NCBI GenBank assembly: GCA_963277665.1
Contig: OY728121.1
Span: 953,003,097-953,067,096, forward strand
Direction: 5' to 3'
Source of the DNA: Viscum album
Taxonomy: Eukaryota; Streptophyta; Magnoliopsida; Santalales; Viscaceae
Length of the DNA: 64,000 nucleotides
This document shows, piece by piece, positions 50,334 to 61,726 of the stretch. The notes under the pieces were generated by a model that worked only from the letters and a program-made list of their open reading frames with translations, ran no database searches and had not been told where the DNA came from. Positions within the stretch are counted from its first letter, which is position 1, and each line of letters starts with the position of its first letter. A program made the translations under genes and the position numbers.

Positions 50334-51340
50334 TTACCCCATGGTTTTAGAAGGTTCTGATGATCTTGTTCCACTATTCAAAGTGGAATAGATATGGAAT
50401 AATTTTTTCAGGTGAACTGAGCATCCACAGGAACCACATAACTTGGATGACTCAGTTCCAACCCGCTTCAAATTCCCCAGATTTCCACACTTGTAACAAA
50501 TCAAAGGGACTCTTCTAGGCACTGAAGGAGGTATATAATGACCCTTATATCGAGAATCACTATGAGAATCATCACGCTTACTCTTTCCTTTAAAGTAACT
50601 CATGCTACCACTAAGAGAAAAAGGAGCTCCCATCAACCCTGACTTGCCATCTAGGTCCATTTTGACCATCAAATATCTATCAAGTACATTAGCATAAGAG
50701 GGAAACTTTAGCAAGAAAACCTGAGAATGAATATCATATAGAAGTCCCAACTTGAACCTTTGATTCTTAATCTTCTCATTTGATACTATCTCTGGTGAAA
50801 ACTACACAAGATTTGCAAAGCGATTTTCATATTCTATCATGGTCTCATCACCCTAATCAAGTTTGAAAAACTCTATAGCCTTGTCCAACACCATAGACTA
50901 TGGATAGAACTGGTCAGTGAAAATAACTTTGAAGTCCTTCCACTCTAATCCCCCATGCTTCTTTACTATCACCATCATGTCTCACCATCTCATGCTCGGT
51001 CCTTCCAGCACGAAAGTGGCACACTTAACCTTGATTTCTTTAGGTGACTCTAAGAACCCAAACAAACACTCAATCCTCTCAACCATTACTAAGCCTCTTG
51101 AGGATCATTTGAGCCTTTAAACACGCGTGGCTTCTGGAGAAGTAAATCCTAATAAGGATTCCATAAAACATCCCCCTGGGGTTCTACAGTTGGAGCCTGG
51201 ATAGGAACTGGTGGTGGTGTCTGTCCTAGTGCTTGGATAGTACACACAATCACCTCAAGTCCACAAGAGGATTTTCTCACTAAGGTTAAATAGTATCTTC
51301 CTCCTAGATCTAATTCACATGACTTCTCAGAGGCATGATG
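50334..51340 (-). pseudogene. C gag, broken
   Basis: The piece at 50334-50750 carries a decayed zinc knuckle (C-Y-K-C-G-N-L-G, with the distal residues lost) after a basic linker. The Gag body continues to about 51340 in several frames. Confidence 0.72.
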
Positions 51341-51629
51341 CTACACAACATTAATATACAACATTGAAGGCATCATATTAACACTCAAACAAAGCAATGG
51401 GGGAAATTAATTCTAATAAATAGACATACAAGATTTAGATTTCAATCTATCCAAATCAAAATTAGGGAAAATACTAAAACTAATCCTCATTAATTCTTTC
51501 CTTAACCACCCCTAGGGACTGAAGGTTCATTATGGTGAGATATGGCTAGGCACTCAATTGAAACTACCTCCCAAGTCCTGACAAGATTACTCAAACTGCA
51601 TACTTACATCAATGTAAGATGCACAACCT

Positions 51630-51644
51630 GCACCTTTGATACCA
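51630..51644 (-). other. C primer-binding site, initiator tRNA-Met type
   Basis: The minus strand reads TGGTATCAAAGGTGC, one change from the usual TGGTATCAGAG core, three bases from the LTR. Confidence 0.75.
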
Positions 51645-51647
51645 CTT

Positions 51648-53763
51648 TTTCATGAACCAGCCCAGGTACCCTAGTAACCTGATAACCAAGCTGGATCTGA
51701 CATTGCCTGAAGGGCATTCTCGATCCCCATGGGTTGGTGAAAAGTACCTATCATCATAAAATATGAAAGTGGGAATGAATTTTCCACAAACACAATGGAA
51801 GTCAGTATGCATACAATAAAAACTTCACTTGGAGAAGTGTACCAGAAGTCAAACAGGCATAAACAACCTAAATTGAAACTGGAAAGTACCAAAAAAATAG
51901 AATAAACAACCCAAGTCCCAACCTACAAAACTCTCCAAGCTCAAGGATCAACAACCAGAACCACCTCCAAGCAGCGTTTTACCCTTGCTTGAACCTAGAA
52001 GAAGATAATCTACAAACACCCAGAGGCACAGGTAGGGTGAGATCTAAAATCCCAGTAGGGTCTCACCAAGGATTCCATAATAAGATTCCAACATTTAACT
52101 AACCAAATAAAGCTTCCAATTTTAAATAAACAGGCATGTCAGTTCAAAATCATATTTAAAAAAAATCATGCTTTACATTTCAAATGATGGAAATACTCTA
52201 AACAAATGGATTAACAGACATTTTATATAAAAAAGTTTATATAAATTCAGAAGGCATGTGTAATACTTCTTACAAAACAATGGAATATAATTAAAATACA
52301 AAAAATGAGCAACATGGTCATCTTCAAAATGGTATGATAGTTCTAAGTTATGGGATCCTCACACACTCATGTGATAAAAGCCAGCAATGTGCACACGTCC
52401 CTTGACACTGGTCAGAGTGAACTCGTCAGCATCCTACTAAGGAATAATATGTGCTTATAATGTTTTTTTAGAGTTGTAAAGCCCCAATCCATTACTAGGG
52501 AAATTCCAACCTAGCGTGTTTTTCCCAAATAACTCAATAACTACCTAGTATTGTATGTGATCTAATACAGCCAATGATTGGAAATTTATTTTAAGACTGC
52601 TTAAAATACAATTCATCCCATTCTCCATTTTAATATTCCAAATTTCCATTTAAAAACAAATATGGTTTTTAATCAAATAATGTCTTTTTCCTAGATAAAA
52701 CCAATGGGTTTCTATCAAAACCATTTTAAGCCATTTTCTCAAATACAAATTTGAAATCAATTTCAACAAATAAATTTCACAATTCAAATTCCATAATTAA
52801 ATCTCCACAATTTAATTTAAACAATTTCCATCCAATTTCACAATCAACCCCCAATTCAATGGAATTGGGGGTTTTCCCAAATTCATGTGAAATCCAATTT
52901 CAAATCCCCAATTCAATGGAATTGGTGTTTTAATAAAATAATTGAAATTAATTTATCAATAAATTGAATTTAAATCAAACAAATGAATTTAAATCGAGCA
53001 ATTTAGGGTTAATCAAATTGGGCAATCAAAACAGAACCACCTACCTTAGGATCATGGGACCTCAAAACACAAAGCCCTAATAGGGGAAACTACAATGAAG
53101 AAAGTCGACAATGAAGATCCTAGAATCAACCCTAGATTCAACATCTAAAACAGAGGATATTAGATTCTCCAACAACATGGAGATCTGTAAAACCTTAGGG
53201 AGGAGAGAGGAGAAAGCGGGAGAAAGAGAACGAGGAGAGGAAACCTACCATGTAGATATTGAACGCCATTATACAAGATTAGATCCTCTTCAGTGAGGGT
53301 GTAGAGGGGCCAAAATCGCCTCTTGGGAGATTACAAAGAAGAAGAAAATGTTTGGGGTTCATACAAGTCTGTCGGACACCTGAAAGTAGGATTTTGGAAT
53401 TTTTAAAATAATTTTTTGATTAATTATTTCTTGTATGCATGATTTCCTAGGTAGAGCCACACAGTTAGAAAAACCATGTGCCCTAGTCATGAACCCCTTT
53501 TTTCTATGTTCATGGTTTCTCTTTGGAGGGTGCATGGTTTTTCAAACCCTATGCTACCTGTGAAAAACCCCATTGTTTAGGTTTTCATGGTTTCCACTAA
53601 GAGGGTGCATGGTTTGGGAAAATCGTGCGCCAACCATGCACAGTCCAAAAAATTATAAATTTTTCCAAAAAAATTATCATGAAACATCCCTAAACAAAAC
53701 CCAACCAAAACGTGGTCAAAAGAGGAGTTTAGGAATAACTAAAAACAGTAACAGGATGTTATA
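51648..53763 (-). repeat. C 5' LTR
   Basis: It is 2116 bp, the partner of 44695-46805. Its termini have also decayed (TT at the start, TTATA at the end). Confidence 0.87.
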
Positions 53764-54144
53764 CATCTACATTTGGCAGATCGTGTGTCAAGCTGGCTCA
53801 ATCAACAAGCGGTGTATAATTAAATGCATCACATGTATTCAATAAACACAGTTTGAAATAATTCCGAATTAATTTTGGTGCATTGAACACTAGTGCACAG
53901 CGTGTACTCTTGTGTTATCCGGTCAGAATCCTTGACGCCTCCGGATGAGATCTTCGATTTTATCACATTCATAAAATTAATCGATTTGATTATATTTACG
54001 AGAAACAAAAGAGGAAGTAGAAGATCTCACAATTCGGATTAAAGAAAAATTAAACTTGAGTTAAAAACTAAATGATAGACGCATAAATCAATCAACGATC
54101 TTTTAAATAATTATAAATAATTATGTGACCACTCTGATACCACT
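53764..54144 (-). other. E leader region with C target duplication and primer-binding site
   Basis: It begins with the right CATCT duplication (53764-53768). About 360 bp of E leader follow without coding potential. The primer-binding site at 54132-54142 (TGGTATCAGAG on the minus strand) is a perfect initiator tRNA-Met core, two bases from the 5' LTR. No gag frame is seen. Confidence 0.8.
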
Positions 54145-56161
54145 TGTAAGTTCCAAGTATAGTGAAAGCGTGTGATGGGTCATGCTTAACTTTATTTTTT
54201 TCATGATCGATGATCAATCCAAGATTTACACAATGATAAATGTCATGATCAACATAATTGAATCAAATAAAAACAAACAAATGACAGAACATTGGAACCA
54301 AGCACAGGATCATCACATATTCTTTATAATTAATTTAATTAATTAAGAAATACCTTGTGAGAATTCTTTCTTCCTTAATGGATCTGACAACAGATCTACG
54401 TTGTATCGTCGTTGCGTTGAAGGCATCAAAAGCAGATTCCCTCTAGCATTGATTTACACGTGTTCTATAAATCTTTGAACATCGTCGTAGGAATCTTTGA
54501 GTGATAGTACGACGGATCATATCGCTTGCGTCGTTCACCTTTGATCGCCATGAGAATCACTTCCAAAGTGTTTTCTTTGATCTCTCTAGACTTGAGAGTG
54601 GGAGTTGGAGGAAGACCGATCTCTATTCTTGAGAGCATTCTTGGAGAAGGGAGCTCTCTAGAGCTTCAAGAGGATTCTCCAAATTCATTGTGTACAAAAA
54701 AACAAAATGAATCGGCTCTCTTTGAAAATAATATAATTGGGTTTATATAACGCTAGGGTTAGAAATAAATAATTACAAAAGTGGCCTTTATTATTTATTT
54801 AATCCCTTACGGAACCTCATGTCTATAATAATAATATTATTATTATTTCTCGACATATGCTTAATTTGTGAATTAAAAATTAAATATTATTTATTCAAAT
54901 AATATTCAATATATATTATTTCTCACCGGATCATTAAACTCGGTCCTTCATTTCGACATAATATTTATTGGACCGTGAATAATATCTATTTATTTAGTAA
55001 ATAAATATCACTGCATTATTCTCTAATAAATAAATAAATATTATATTCACTAAATAGAAAATAAATATTTATTAAATATTCTGCTCACATAATATTTTCT
55101 CGAATAACTGGTGATGGAATATATGCGATCAAGCAAACATGAATAATTATTAAAGCACATGCGGGAATAATATTTATTCAACTTGTTAAATAATAAATAA
55201 TAATATATTATTTAACTGAGATTCTGAATACACTTAGTGTGTGACTCTCTAGACCCATTTCTCAGTGGTATTAGGTGAAACAACCTAACGTCCAAAGTTA
55301 GGGTCTAGCAACACGGCAAAGTAACTATAGAGAAAGAAGTTAATACCACAACGACATAATACCTGATAAGAATGCTCACTGTGTAATATAATCATTTTAT
55401 CACGATATTTCTAATCAAGCAGGTTGCACGCTAGTGTCATCAACCTATGTGTTCAATGTCTCTTTCTTTGACTTTCTGGAAATCGAAGTTGTCTATAGAA
55501 TATCATGGTCATTGATTTATTTAGGCTATATCATTTCCATCAAATGGTCTGAGATATCAACTTCTGTTAAAGAACAGAAGGGACAAATCTTTTCTCGTAA
55601 TATTCATTAATGCAAAATCACTCATGACGCACCCAGTGTATCCTACCTCACCGCAAACATATGTCATTATGGCTTTCGTTAATACATCAAAGTATGCGAC
55701 TCATAATACTCATTCATAATAATCTCAAAGTCTAAGGATCAATATATATGTTTGCAGATAAGAACATCCAATGACACATATAAATGTGGATTTCCTACTG
55801 ACGGGTCTTGTTCTCATAATATCTAACACTGGATATTATCAAAGGGCGTACACCATGAGAATGTGTCTCAAAGTCCTATGAGTCTCCAATCCTAATAGCT
55901 TGTGACATTTTGTCCCTCAAATCATATCATCCGGCTATATAACATATATTTGGGAATATTATCGTGCCACTTATGGATTCTTAACATAGCAGGAAGCTAC
56001 TATCACCTTTTAGTGTGACAACTACTCTTAGAACATTATCACATATTATGTCATGTAGAAGAACAATCATGATGTGATAAAGTATTTAGTAATATTCAAA
56101 ACTATAAATATAGGTAATCATAAAGTATATAGAAGTTGGTTTTAGGGCGCCAACTCCAACA
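54145..56161 (-). repeat. E 5' LTR
   Basis: It is 2017 bp, the partner of 36433-38443. A TATATAAAC box lies on the minus strand at 54741-54749. Confidence 0.88.
54741..54749 (-). promoter_or_regulatory. TATA box in the E 5' LTR
   Basis: TATATAAAC on the minus strand, identical to the box at 37022-37030, despite overall LTR divergence. Confidence 0.58.
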
Positions 56162-56349
56162 AACCGTACCTTGAAAGTCAGGACGTCACGCATCATTTTT
56201 CATATTTTCTTTCTGAACTCCTCATGGTGTACAATTCAATCATATAAAAGCTCAATTTAATAAATAAGGGAACCAATGAATACAATGAAATTAAAATGGA
56301 GTCCAAAGTTTGAGTATAGACTATGTCATTCTCAAGTTAAACTCAGCAC

Positions 56350-56412
56350 AAGAGCCTCAGCCCAGTTGGTGAGGACTTGGCAAGTGCATTTAAGAGACCC
56401 GAGTTCAAAATT
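56350..56412 (+). other. Possible tRNA-related SINE relic
   Basis: AGCCCAGTTGG (56359-56369) matches an RNA polymerase III A box, and GAGTTCAAAAT about 32 bp downstream resembles a decayed B box. No tail or flanking duplication could be defined. Confidence 0.3.
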
Positions 56413-56517
56413 GGATGGTGGCACATTTTCTGGTACTGTAGCAGATAATGTAGCAGGTACTGTTCGGTACTGTAGCAGCTGGAACTATTCATCTGTTTGG
56501 GCTTTTCGGACCACCGG

Positions 56518-56650
56518 TTTGGTCCTCGGGTCCTTCAAGGCCTTCGGGCCACCCAAGGTCTTTGGACCATTAAGGATTTCGGGCCACCTCAAGGCTTTTG
56601 GGCCACCTCAAGACCTTTGGGTCATCTCAAGGCTTTCGGGCCACCTAAAA
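56518..56650. repeat. Minisatellite, about seven units of 17-25 bp
   Basis: Units follow the pattern TTCGGGCCACCTCAAGGCT with substitutions. Confidence 0.85.
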
Positions 56651-57942
56651 TTGTGCTTAATGGATCAAAGAGACTCTACAAGGAGCAGACTATAGATGAT
56701 GATTTAGAGTAGGCGTATTCACCAGAGCAGAAGCTAACAGATGTGGAAGAAAGAGAAGGTATGATGTTGCCATCGGGACCAGCTTGTGTATGCACGGGAA
56801 GCCTAGCCGAACAACAATGCAAAGGTGGAGAGCTAATATCACGATGCAGATGCTAGGAGGAGCAGTTCCATGTAGTTATAGTTTGGATATTTCCTCTAAG
56901 ACATACGGGTTATGTAATCTCTAAGTCTACGAGTCTTGTAAGGGTTCCCCTTCATCTCTTGAAAGGTGGGTTATCAAAATCAATAAAAAACTAGACCTTC
57001 AGGCCATTCGGGTAAGTTAAACTCAGGTTATTATACACTTTTCGTTAAGCGGATGGACAAAGCCTTAAACTAAGAACTTATTTGTTCATAGAATGGGGAG
57101 CAGTATGAAAAAAGTTTACAGTAGAAGGTTCTTGTTCAATTTTAAAGAGAGGTAAAACTTTACAAATGATAAGGCCCAAAGAAGAAAAACACATGATGAA
57201 AGTTAAGTGCAAAGACAAATAGCTTGTTTTGGCTGTTGCAAGTTCTCAATTGCGTTGTTGTAAATAATAGAGCTTATTTGGTTCCTTTTATAGGTGTTTG
57301 GATCCAATCATTGGAAGTTGTGACCGAGTATCTACTTCAATTGTTGGTCAAACATAGATGTTAAAAGTCATGGATAATCTTTGGCGAAAATCTGGGTGAT
57401 CAATTTATTATGCTTTGCGGTCCAACTTTGATAGATGATAAGACATTATAAGTATTATAGAATTGGACCTTCCATTTGTGGGAGAAAAGTTCAGATAATG
57501 TTACCTTTTTATTTTTTAGTACATAAAACATCCTCTTGAATCTGAAACAAAGGTCAATGAAACCATTAATAATAAAGATATGTGTAATGTGTTTATAAAA
57601 AAATGAATCATAAGATCTCATTAAAGACACGAGTCAACCGATTTAGAGGTAAATAATTTGTTTGATTTAGAGGTAAATAATTTGGTTTTTTCGATATCTG
57701 TTAATGTTATGAAATTTAACATATTAAACCACATTTAATCATTTTTTTAATTATTGTAAAAATAATGTTTTCTCCTATTCTTTTATTGGTGGGAAATAGA
57801 TTTTAATTTGTTTCCTAAAGCATTATATGATTATCCAGAAAAATAAAATAAAGACGCAAATTGAAATGAAAGTAAAAACAGGTGATAATAAATTAAATAA
57901 TTGGAATGAAAATCAGGGATGAGCCTATTTCATCGGATGATT

Positions 57943-59037
57943 CTATAAACAAATTAAATCCGGTATATCCTCGAAATGAACACGTTGTTCCAAACAGTGA
58001 CGCCAAACGGGGGCGGCCGGTGGATCGCCGACCTCATCGAAAACTTCCCACCGCTCCGTAATCACGGTCTTCAATCCGTCGCCCTTCTCCTCCTCGCCGC
58101 TGTGACCACCGCGACGGCGCGACTCACGTTGTTCCGCCGCGTTTTCGACATTTCCACCGCACTTGGACTTCGACCGATCCGAGAGTCCCCTGATGATCCG
58201 CTCCACCTCCACGATGTCCTCCTCCGGGATCCGCTCCAGCCTGGGGAGCTCATTGGCGTTCCGCACCCCGATCTCCCTGCACAGCTCGAAGTACGCCGAC
58301 AGCTTCTCGCTCTGAACCGCCGCCTTCTTCAGTACCTTGAGCGCCATGCTCGCCTCGAACACCATCGCCCTGTAAATCCGAACCAGGATCCTGGCGATTC
58401 CGTTGCAGATGCGGCTGTAGACATCGAAGATCTCGACGATGACGCAATCCATGGCATCCAGTACCAGGTCGCTTCTCATCGCCGCGCCTATCGGACGTAT
58501 CCGGACGATCAGATCCATGAGGTGCTGCCATTTCTGGAGCTTCAATAGCTCTTCCCCAATCGACCCCTCCGCCTCCGACTCCGTGCTCAGGTACACCGCT
58601 CGCTGGTCCAGGAATGCGAAGTAGCCGCGGACCAGGGCGCTGCAGGCGCAGGTGTTGGCCGCCCGGGAATGGCCGTCGACGAAGCTTGACAGGTCGAAGG
58701 GCAGCCGCCCGATGCGGCGGACGGCAGGGATCTTGCAGCAGAATACGCCGTGGAGGAGGAGCAGGCACTTGAGGGCAACGGCCCAGCTGCGCGTTCTCTG
58801 GGCTCGCCGGGACAGCGAGTAGACGAGGGGGCGGAGGCAGGAGGATGGGGAGGCTCGGAGGCACTGGAATACACGCTGCGCATTCCGGTAGTCGAGGGTG
58901 AGGTCGTCGTGGCTTGTGGCCTTGATAATCGCCGCCTCAAGCTCCGGGTGCCGATTCGCGGTCCGCCGCGCGACGCCAGCGAGCCAGATGCTGTTCCGGT
59001 CCTTGATCACCCCGGCGGCCCTCCGCCATAACTTCAT
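57943..59037 (-). CDS. ANTH-domain clathrin-assembly protein (AP180/CALM family)
   Basis: This is the one host gene recognised, intronless and far more GC-rich than its surroundings. It encodes a putative clathrin-assembly adaptor that would link membrane phosphoinositides with clathrin at endocytic sites. The open frame begins at 59079, but I place the start at its second methionine (ATG 59037-59035), because the following M-K-L-W-R-R-A matches the N-terminus usual for this subgroup, giving 364 residues. The ANTH region begins with A-I-K-D-R-N-S, R-R-T, E-A-A-I-I-K-A-T-S-H-D and D-Y-R-N-A, then W-A-V-A-L-K-C-L-L-L-L-H-G. The lysine cluster that follows K-A-T-x-H in animal CALM is absent, as I recall for the Arabidopsis At1g25240-type proteins. 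The C-terminus keeps W-E-V-F-D and a final P-D-L-I, also typical of that group. It lacks the long clathrin-binding tail of AP180. No frameshift is seen. Confidence 0.9.
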   Translation of the reverse strand: MKLWRRAAGVIKDRNSIWLAGVARRTANRHPELEAAIIKATSHDDLTLDYRNAQRVFQCLRASPSSCLRPLVYSLSRRAQRTRSWAVALKCLLLLHGVFCCKIPAVRRIGRLPFDLSSFVDGHSRAANTCACSALVRGYFAFLDQRAVYLSTESEAEGSIGEELLKLQKWQHLMDLIVRIRPIGAAMRSDLVLDAMDCVIVEIFDVYSRICNGIARILVRIYRAMVFEASMALKVLKKAAVQSEKLSAYFELCREIGVRNANELPRLERIPEEDIVEVERIIRGLSDRSKSKCGGNVENAAEQRESRRRGGHSGEEEKGDGLKTVITERWEVFDEVGDPPAAPVWRHCLEQRVHFEDIPDLICL

Positions 59038-59454
59038 TGATCGGCGGTCCGATCGACCAGTCGGGATCGCAGCGCACACTCTGATCTCTGATCGGTTGTG
59101 ATTTCATAAAATGCCCGTTCAGAATGACAGTTTCACGGTTTGACGAAACGAAAAGATTGCTCCTCCACCGAAGAAGATTGATTTTCTTTTTCCGTTTTTA
59201 TCTTTCGATTTGATCGGAATTCTTTAACGGTCGCCATTGTTATTATTTTTTAATTATTGTATAATAATGGGGTGTGGACCCCGTCAAAGCCATTTTGGCC
59301 GTGGTGTTAGGAAACCCGCAACCCCGCGTGACGGATAAGACTGCCGGGTGTCTTCGGGTCTGCTAGCCCCGCAATAATCATAATAAATATATTAGATTTA
59401 AATAAATAAATAAATAAATAACGTATTGTAAAATCTACCATATATACAAAGTCT
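59038..59454. other. Upstream region of the clathrin-assembly gene, no other gene
   Basis: It would carry the 5' UTR and promoter of the minus-strand gene. There is a pyrimidine-rich tract (59168-59210) and an AAAT microsatellite (59399-59420). A GC-rich block at 59267-59375 is unidentified. Confidence 0.55.
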
Positions 59455-59855
59455 TGTGTGATTTCCAACCAACACCACGTCAATCCGTTGGAGCTTGTAC
59501 TTTTTCAGGTGCTTTAGTAGGTGACTGGTGCTTCAACTCCACCCACCATAGTAGATGACACCCACAGGGAGTCCATGGTGGGTGGGGGGATTGGTGGAGA
59601 ATTGGTAGAGGAGTTGTGTCAAACTTGACACCCCCACCATGGCTATATAAGGAGGTCAATGAAGCTTCCATCATTTAGATCCAAGCCAAAGATCAGTTCG
59701 AGCCAAGAGAACTCCATCCTTGAGAGAGCCTTGAGAGCTCCTTATTTGTGAAAGAAAGGGAGGTGTGGGAGGGGTCATTGTAATCCTTTGTTCTTGTGAA
59801 TTTAAGTTATGTTTTCCCTCCATTCATCTCTCTTAGTGGTAAGCGAACCACAACA
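59455..59855 (+). repeat. F 5' LTR (about 401 bp)
   Basis: It starts TGTGTGATTTCC and ends AACCACAACA. The right end is fixed by the primer site. The left end is inferred from TG and a plausible length, without a partner LTR to check. Confidence 0.6.
59644..59650 (+). promoter_or_regulatory. TATA box of the F LTR
   Basis: TATATAA in the context GGCTATATAAGGAGG, about 210 bp before the LTR end, a usual place for a copia promoter. Confidence 0.7.
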
Positions 59856-59857
59856 AG

Positions 59858-59869
59858 TGGTATCATAGG
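59858..59869 (+). other. F primer-binding site, initiator tRNA-Met type
   Basis: TGGTATCATAGG, one change from the usual TGGTATCAGAG core, two bases after the LTR. Confidence 0.75.
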
Positions 59870-59891
59870 AGGTTCCGGTGAAACGACGATG

Positions 59892-61069
59892 GGCAGTGGA
59901 AATTTTCCGGTGACTAGAAAATTCAAGTTGCCCAAAATTGAGTTTTTGAAGGCATATTTTGAAAGTCTGTGTCGAGACGATTCCAACGGCGCAAACAACA
60001 TTAAAAACGGAGCTAAAACGAGCTTCCTAGACCCGATTAAAGTTTGGTCAAACTTCGAGTGCTACAATATCCCTTTGCCGGAGAAGAAGGTATTGTTCCG
60101 GCACCGATAATTTTCCAGCGAGTTTCCACCCACTACTCCAGCCCGCCACGTCATCGCCACGTCATCACCATGTCATCGGACGATCTCAACCGTTAATATT
60201 GTTTTGATCATAACTTGATCAATCGGTATCCAATTTTGACAATCCAGGAGTCGATTCCACCATTTTCGACTATTCCAGATGCAACAGTGGGCTCCATTTT
60301 TTCAGCTTCTATACCAATTTTAACTGAATTGAAATCCAATGGAGGGATCATCCACGAAAGGGATGATCATGTTGACTTCTTCGAACTACTCCATTTGAAA
60401 GTCTCGAATGGAAGATCTCCTCAATGCTAAGGATCTTTTTGACCCCATTGAGAATAAGGGAGTCAATCCCGATGCCATCAAGGAAGCGGAGTGGAAGAAC
60501 CAGAACAATATGACGATCACCCAAATTCGCCAATGGATCGATCACATCGTTTACCACCATGTTGCTCAAAAGACTTGTGTGTAAGAACTTTGGACAAAAT
60601 TGGAAAACACGTACCAGTCAAAGACCGCTCGAAACAAGATCCTCTTGTTGAAGCGGTTGATGAATCTTCGACTACAGAGTTGAAGCTCTATAGCTAAACA
60701 CATCAGCGAATTCCAAAGCCTGGTGAACTAGTTGGTGGATGCCGGTAAGAAACTAAATGATGAAGATCAGGTGAACCACTTACTCTGCACACTTCCTGAT
60801 AGCTGGGATACGTTTGTCGTCTCACTTAGAAACTCGGTGCCCGAAGACAAACTTACCATGGCGATGGTAAAGGATGCACTGTTCAAAGAGGAGGCTCGAA
60901 GGAAGGATGCACATTACAACCAAACGCAAGCTCTCATTCTGGAGAAGCGAGGGAGACAACAAGGAGGAGGTCGTGGGGTAGGAACCAGAGGTCAAAGTAA
61001 GAACAGAGGAAGGTCCACAGATGACAAGAGGCCAACATACAAATGCTACCATTGTGGCATGGAAGGACA
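59892..61069 (+). pseudogene. F gag, broken and truncated
   Basis: After a leader of about 500 bp with only decayed frames (59892-60409), a copia Gag begins near 60410 with M-E-D-L-L-N-A-K-D. It continues across at least three in-frame stops through W-T-K-L-E-N-T-Y, L-C-T-L-P-D-S-W-D-T-F and M-A-M-V-K-D-A-L, then a Gly/Arg/Gln-rich basic linker and the knuckle C-Y-H-C-G-M-E-G-H, after which G2 interrupts it. The longest clean piece is 60732-61069. It is not functional. Confidence 0.82.
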
Positions 61070-61662
61070 TGTCACGACTCGTCCCTCAGAGCCCATGTTG
61101 TGACTACCCCAAGCCCGCCTTCCATAGGTTAGGGGCTGACCACTAGAACCGGAAAGGTGTATCCCTGAAACGGGAAGACATTGCCTTTTTAACCTGAACA
61201 AACTCACAGAGTAGAATGTAACAAGAAGCAACCACATAGACTAGAAAGCAACAAGGTGCAACCACAAAGTAGACTGCTGTAGTAAAAGAGTGTTGAAAGT
61301 AAGGGACTGGAAATACAAGCCCAACTGTAAAGTACAAATACAACTGAAAAGTACAACTACAACTGAAAAGTACAAAGCAGCTCCTGGATCGTCCGCCGAG
61401 GGTCCTACCTGAAGGGTAGGTACAACTCATGATCAGTAATCCCTGCGTCATGTCACGCCAAATGGTCCAGCTCCAAGCTTCGTCCAGTCCTAGCTCCCTC
61501 AGCCTCAATCAACATTGTACGTTGTCTGCACATGACATAATAAGGTACGGGTATAGCCCATGCAGGGGTGAGTATAACAATACTCAATAGGGACCCCGAG
61601 ACCCCCTTAGGTCTCCTAGAGTTCCACAAAGGAAAAATCCACAAAGCAAGTCATCAACTCTA

Positions 61663-61692
61663 CTTAGGTATATGCCCATACATATACCAAAG
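61663..61692. other. Conserved hairpin in G2
   Basis: CTTAGGTATATG, loop CCCATA, CATATACCAAAG. One stem mismatch relative to the perfect G1 version at 40154-40183. Confidence 0.8.
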
Positions 61693-61726
61693 TTGTCAAG
61701 ATATACTCATCTCATACATGAGGGAA

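Larger units (their letters stand above)
44695..53763 (-). mobile_element. Element C: decayed chromovirus (Tekay/Del-like) Ty3/gypsy retrotransposon
   Basis: The 9069-bp minus-strand element has LTRs at 44695-46805 and 51648-53763 and a perfect CATCT duplication. The interior order is gag, protease, RT, RNase H, integrase and chromodomain-like tail. An iMet-type primer site and a polypurine tract flank the LTRs. Every frame is broken. It is inserted in copia element E between the GAG-pre-integrase region and the leader. Confidence 0.9.
36433..56161 (-). mobile_element. Element E: decayed Ty1/copia retrotransposon carrying two later insertions
   Basis: Two related LTRs (36433-38443 and 54145-56161) bracket copia domains on the minus strand: GAG-pre-integrase and integrase (43860-44690), RT N-terminal half (43000-43400), RT C-terminal half and RNase H (38757-39563). 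This is the Pseudoviridae order IN-RT-RH. The polypurine tract and primer site are beside the LTRs. Removing G1 and C with their duplications leaves about 7.2 kb, with an interior of about 3.2 kb. No gag or protease is recognisable, so part of the 5' interior seems lost. No 5-bp target duplication is seen at the outer ends. Confidence 0.88.
56162..57942. other. Intergenic stretch downstream of the host gene
   Basis: No gene is supported. It contains a SINE-like relic near 56345-56410, a repeated TACTGTAGCAG motif (about 56437-56480) and a minisatellite (56518-56650). The part nearest the gene (57640-57940) is AT-rich and would hold the 3' UTR and polyadenylation region of the minus-strand gene. 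Confidence 0.6.
59455..61069 (+). mobile_element. Element F: Ty1/copia retrotransposon, 5' part, cut by G2
   Basis: This plus-strand copia element has a short 5' LTR (about 59455-59855), an initiator tRNA-Met type primer site, a leader and a broken gag. It stops within the Gag zinc knuckle at 61069, where G2 is inserted. The rest is outside the window, if present. Confidence 0.78.

Noticed and set aside
57976..58864. Long open frames overlapping the clathrin-assembly gene on the other strand and in another frame
   Set aside because: They mirror the GC-rich coding sequence of a clear ANTH gene and show no domain; GC-rich codons suppress stops in other frames.
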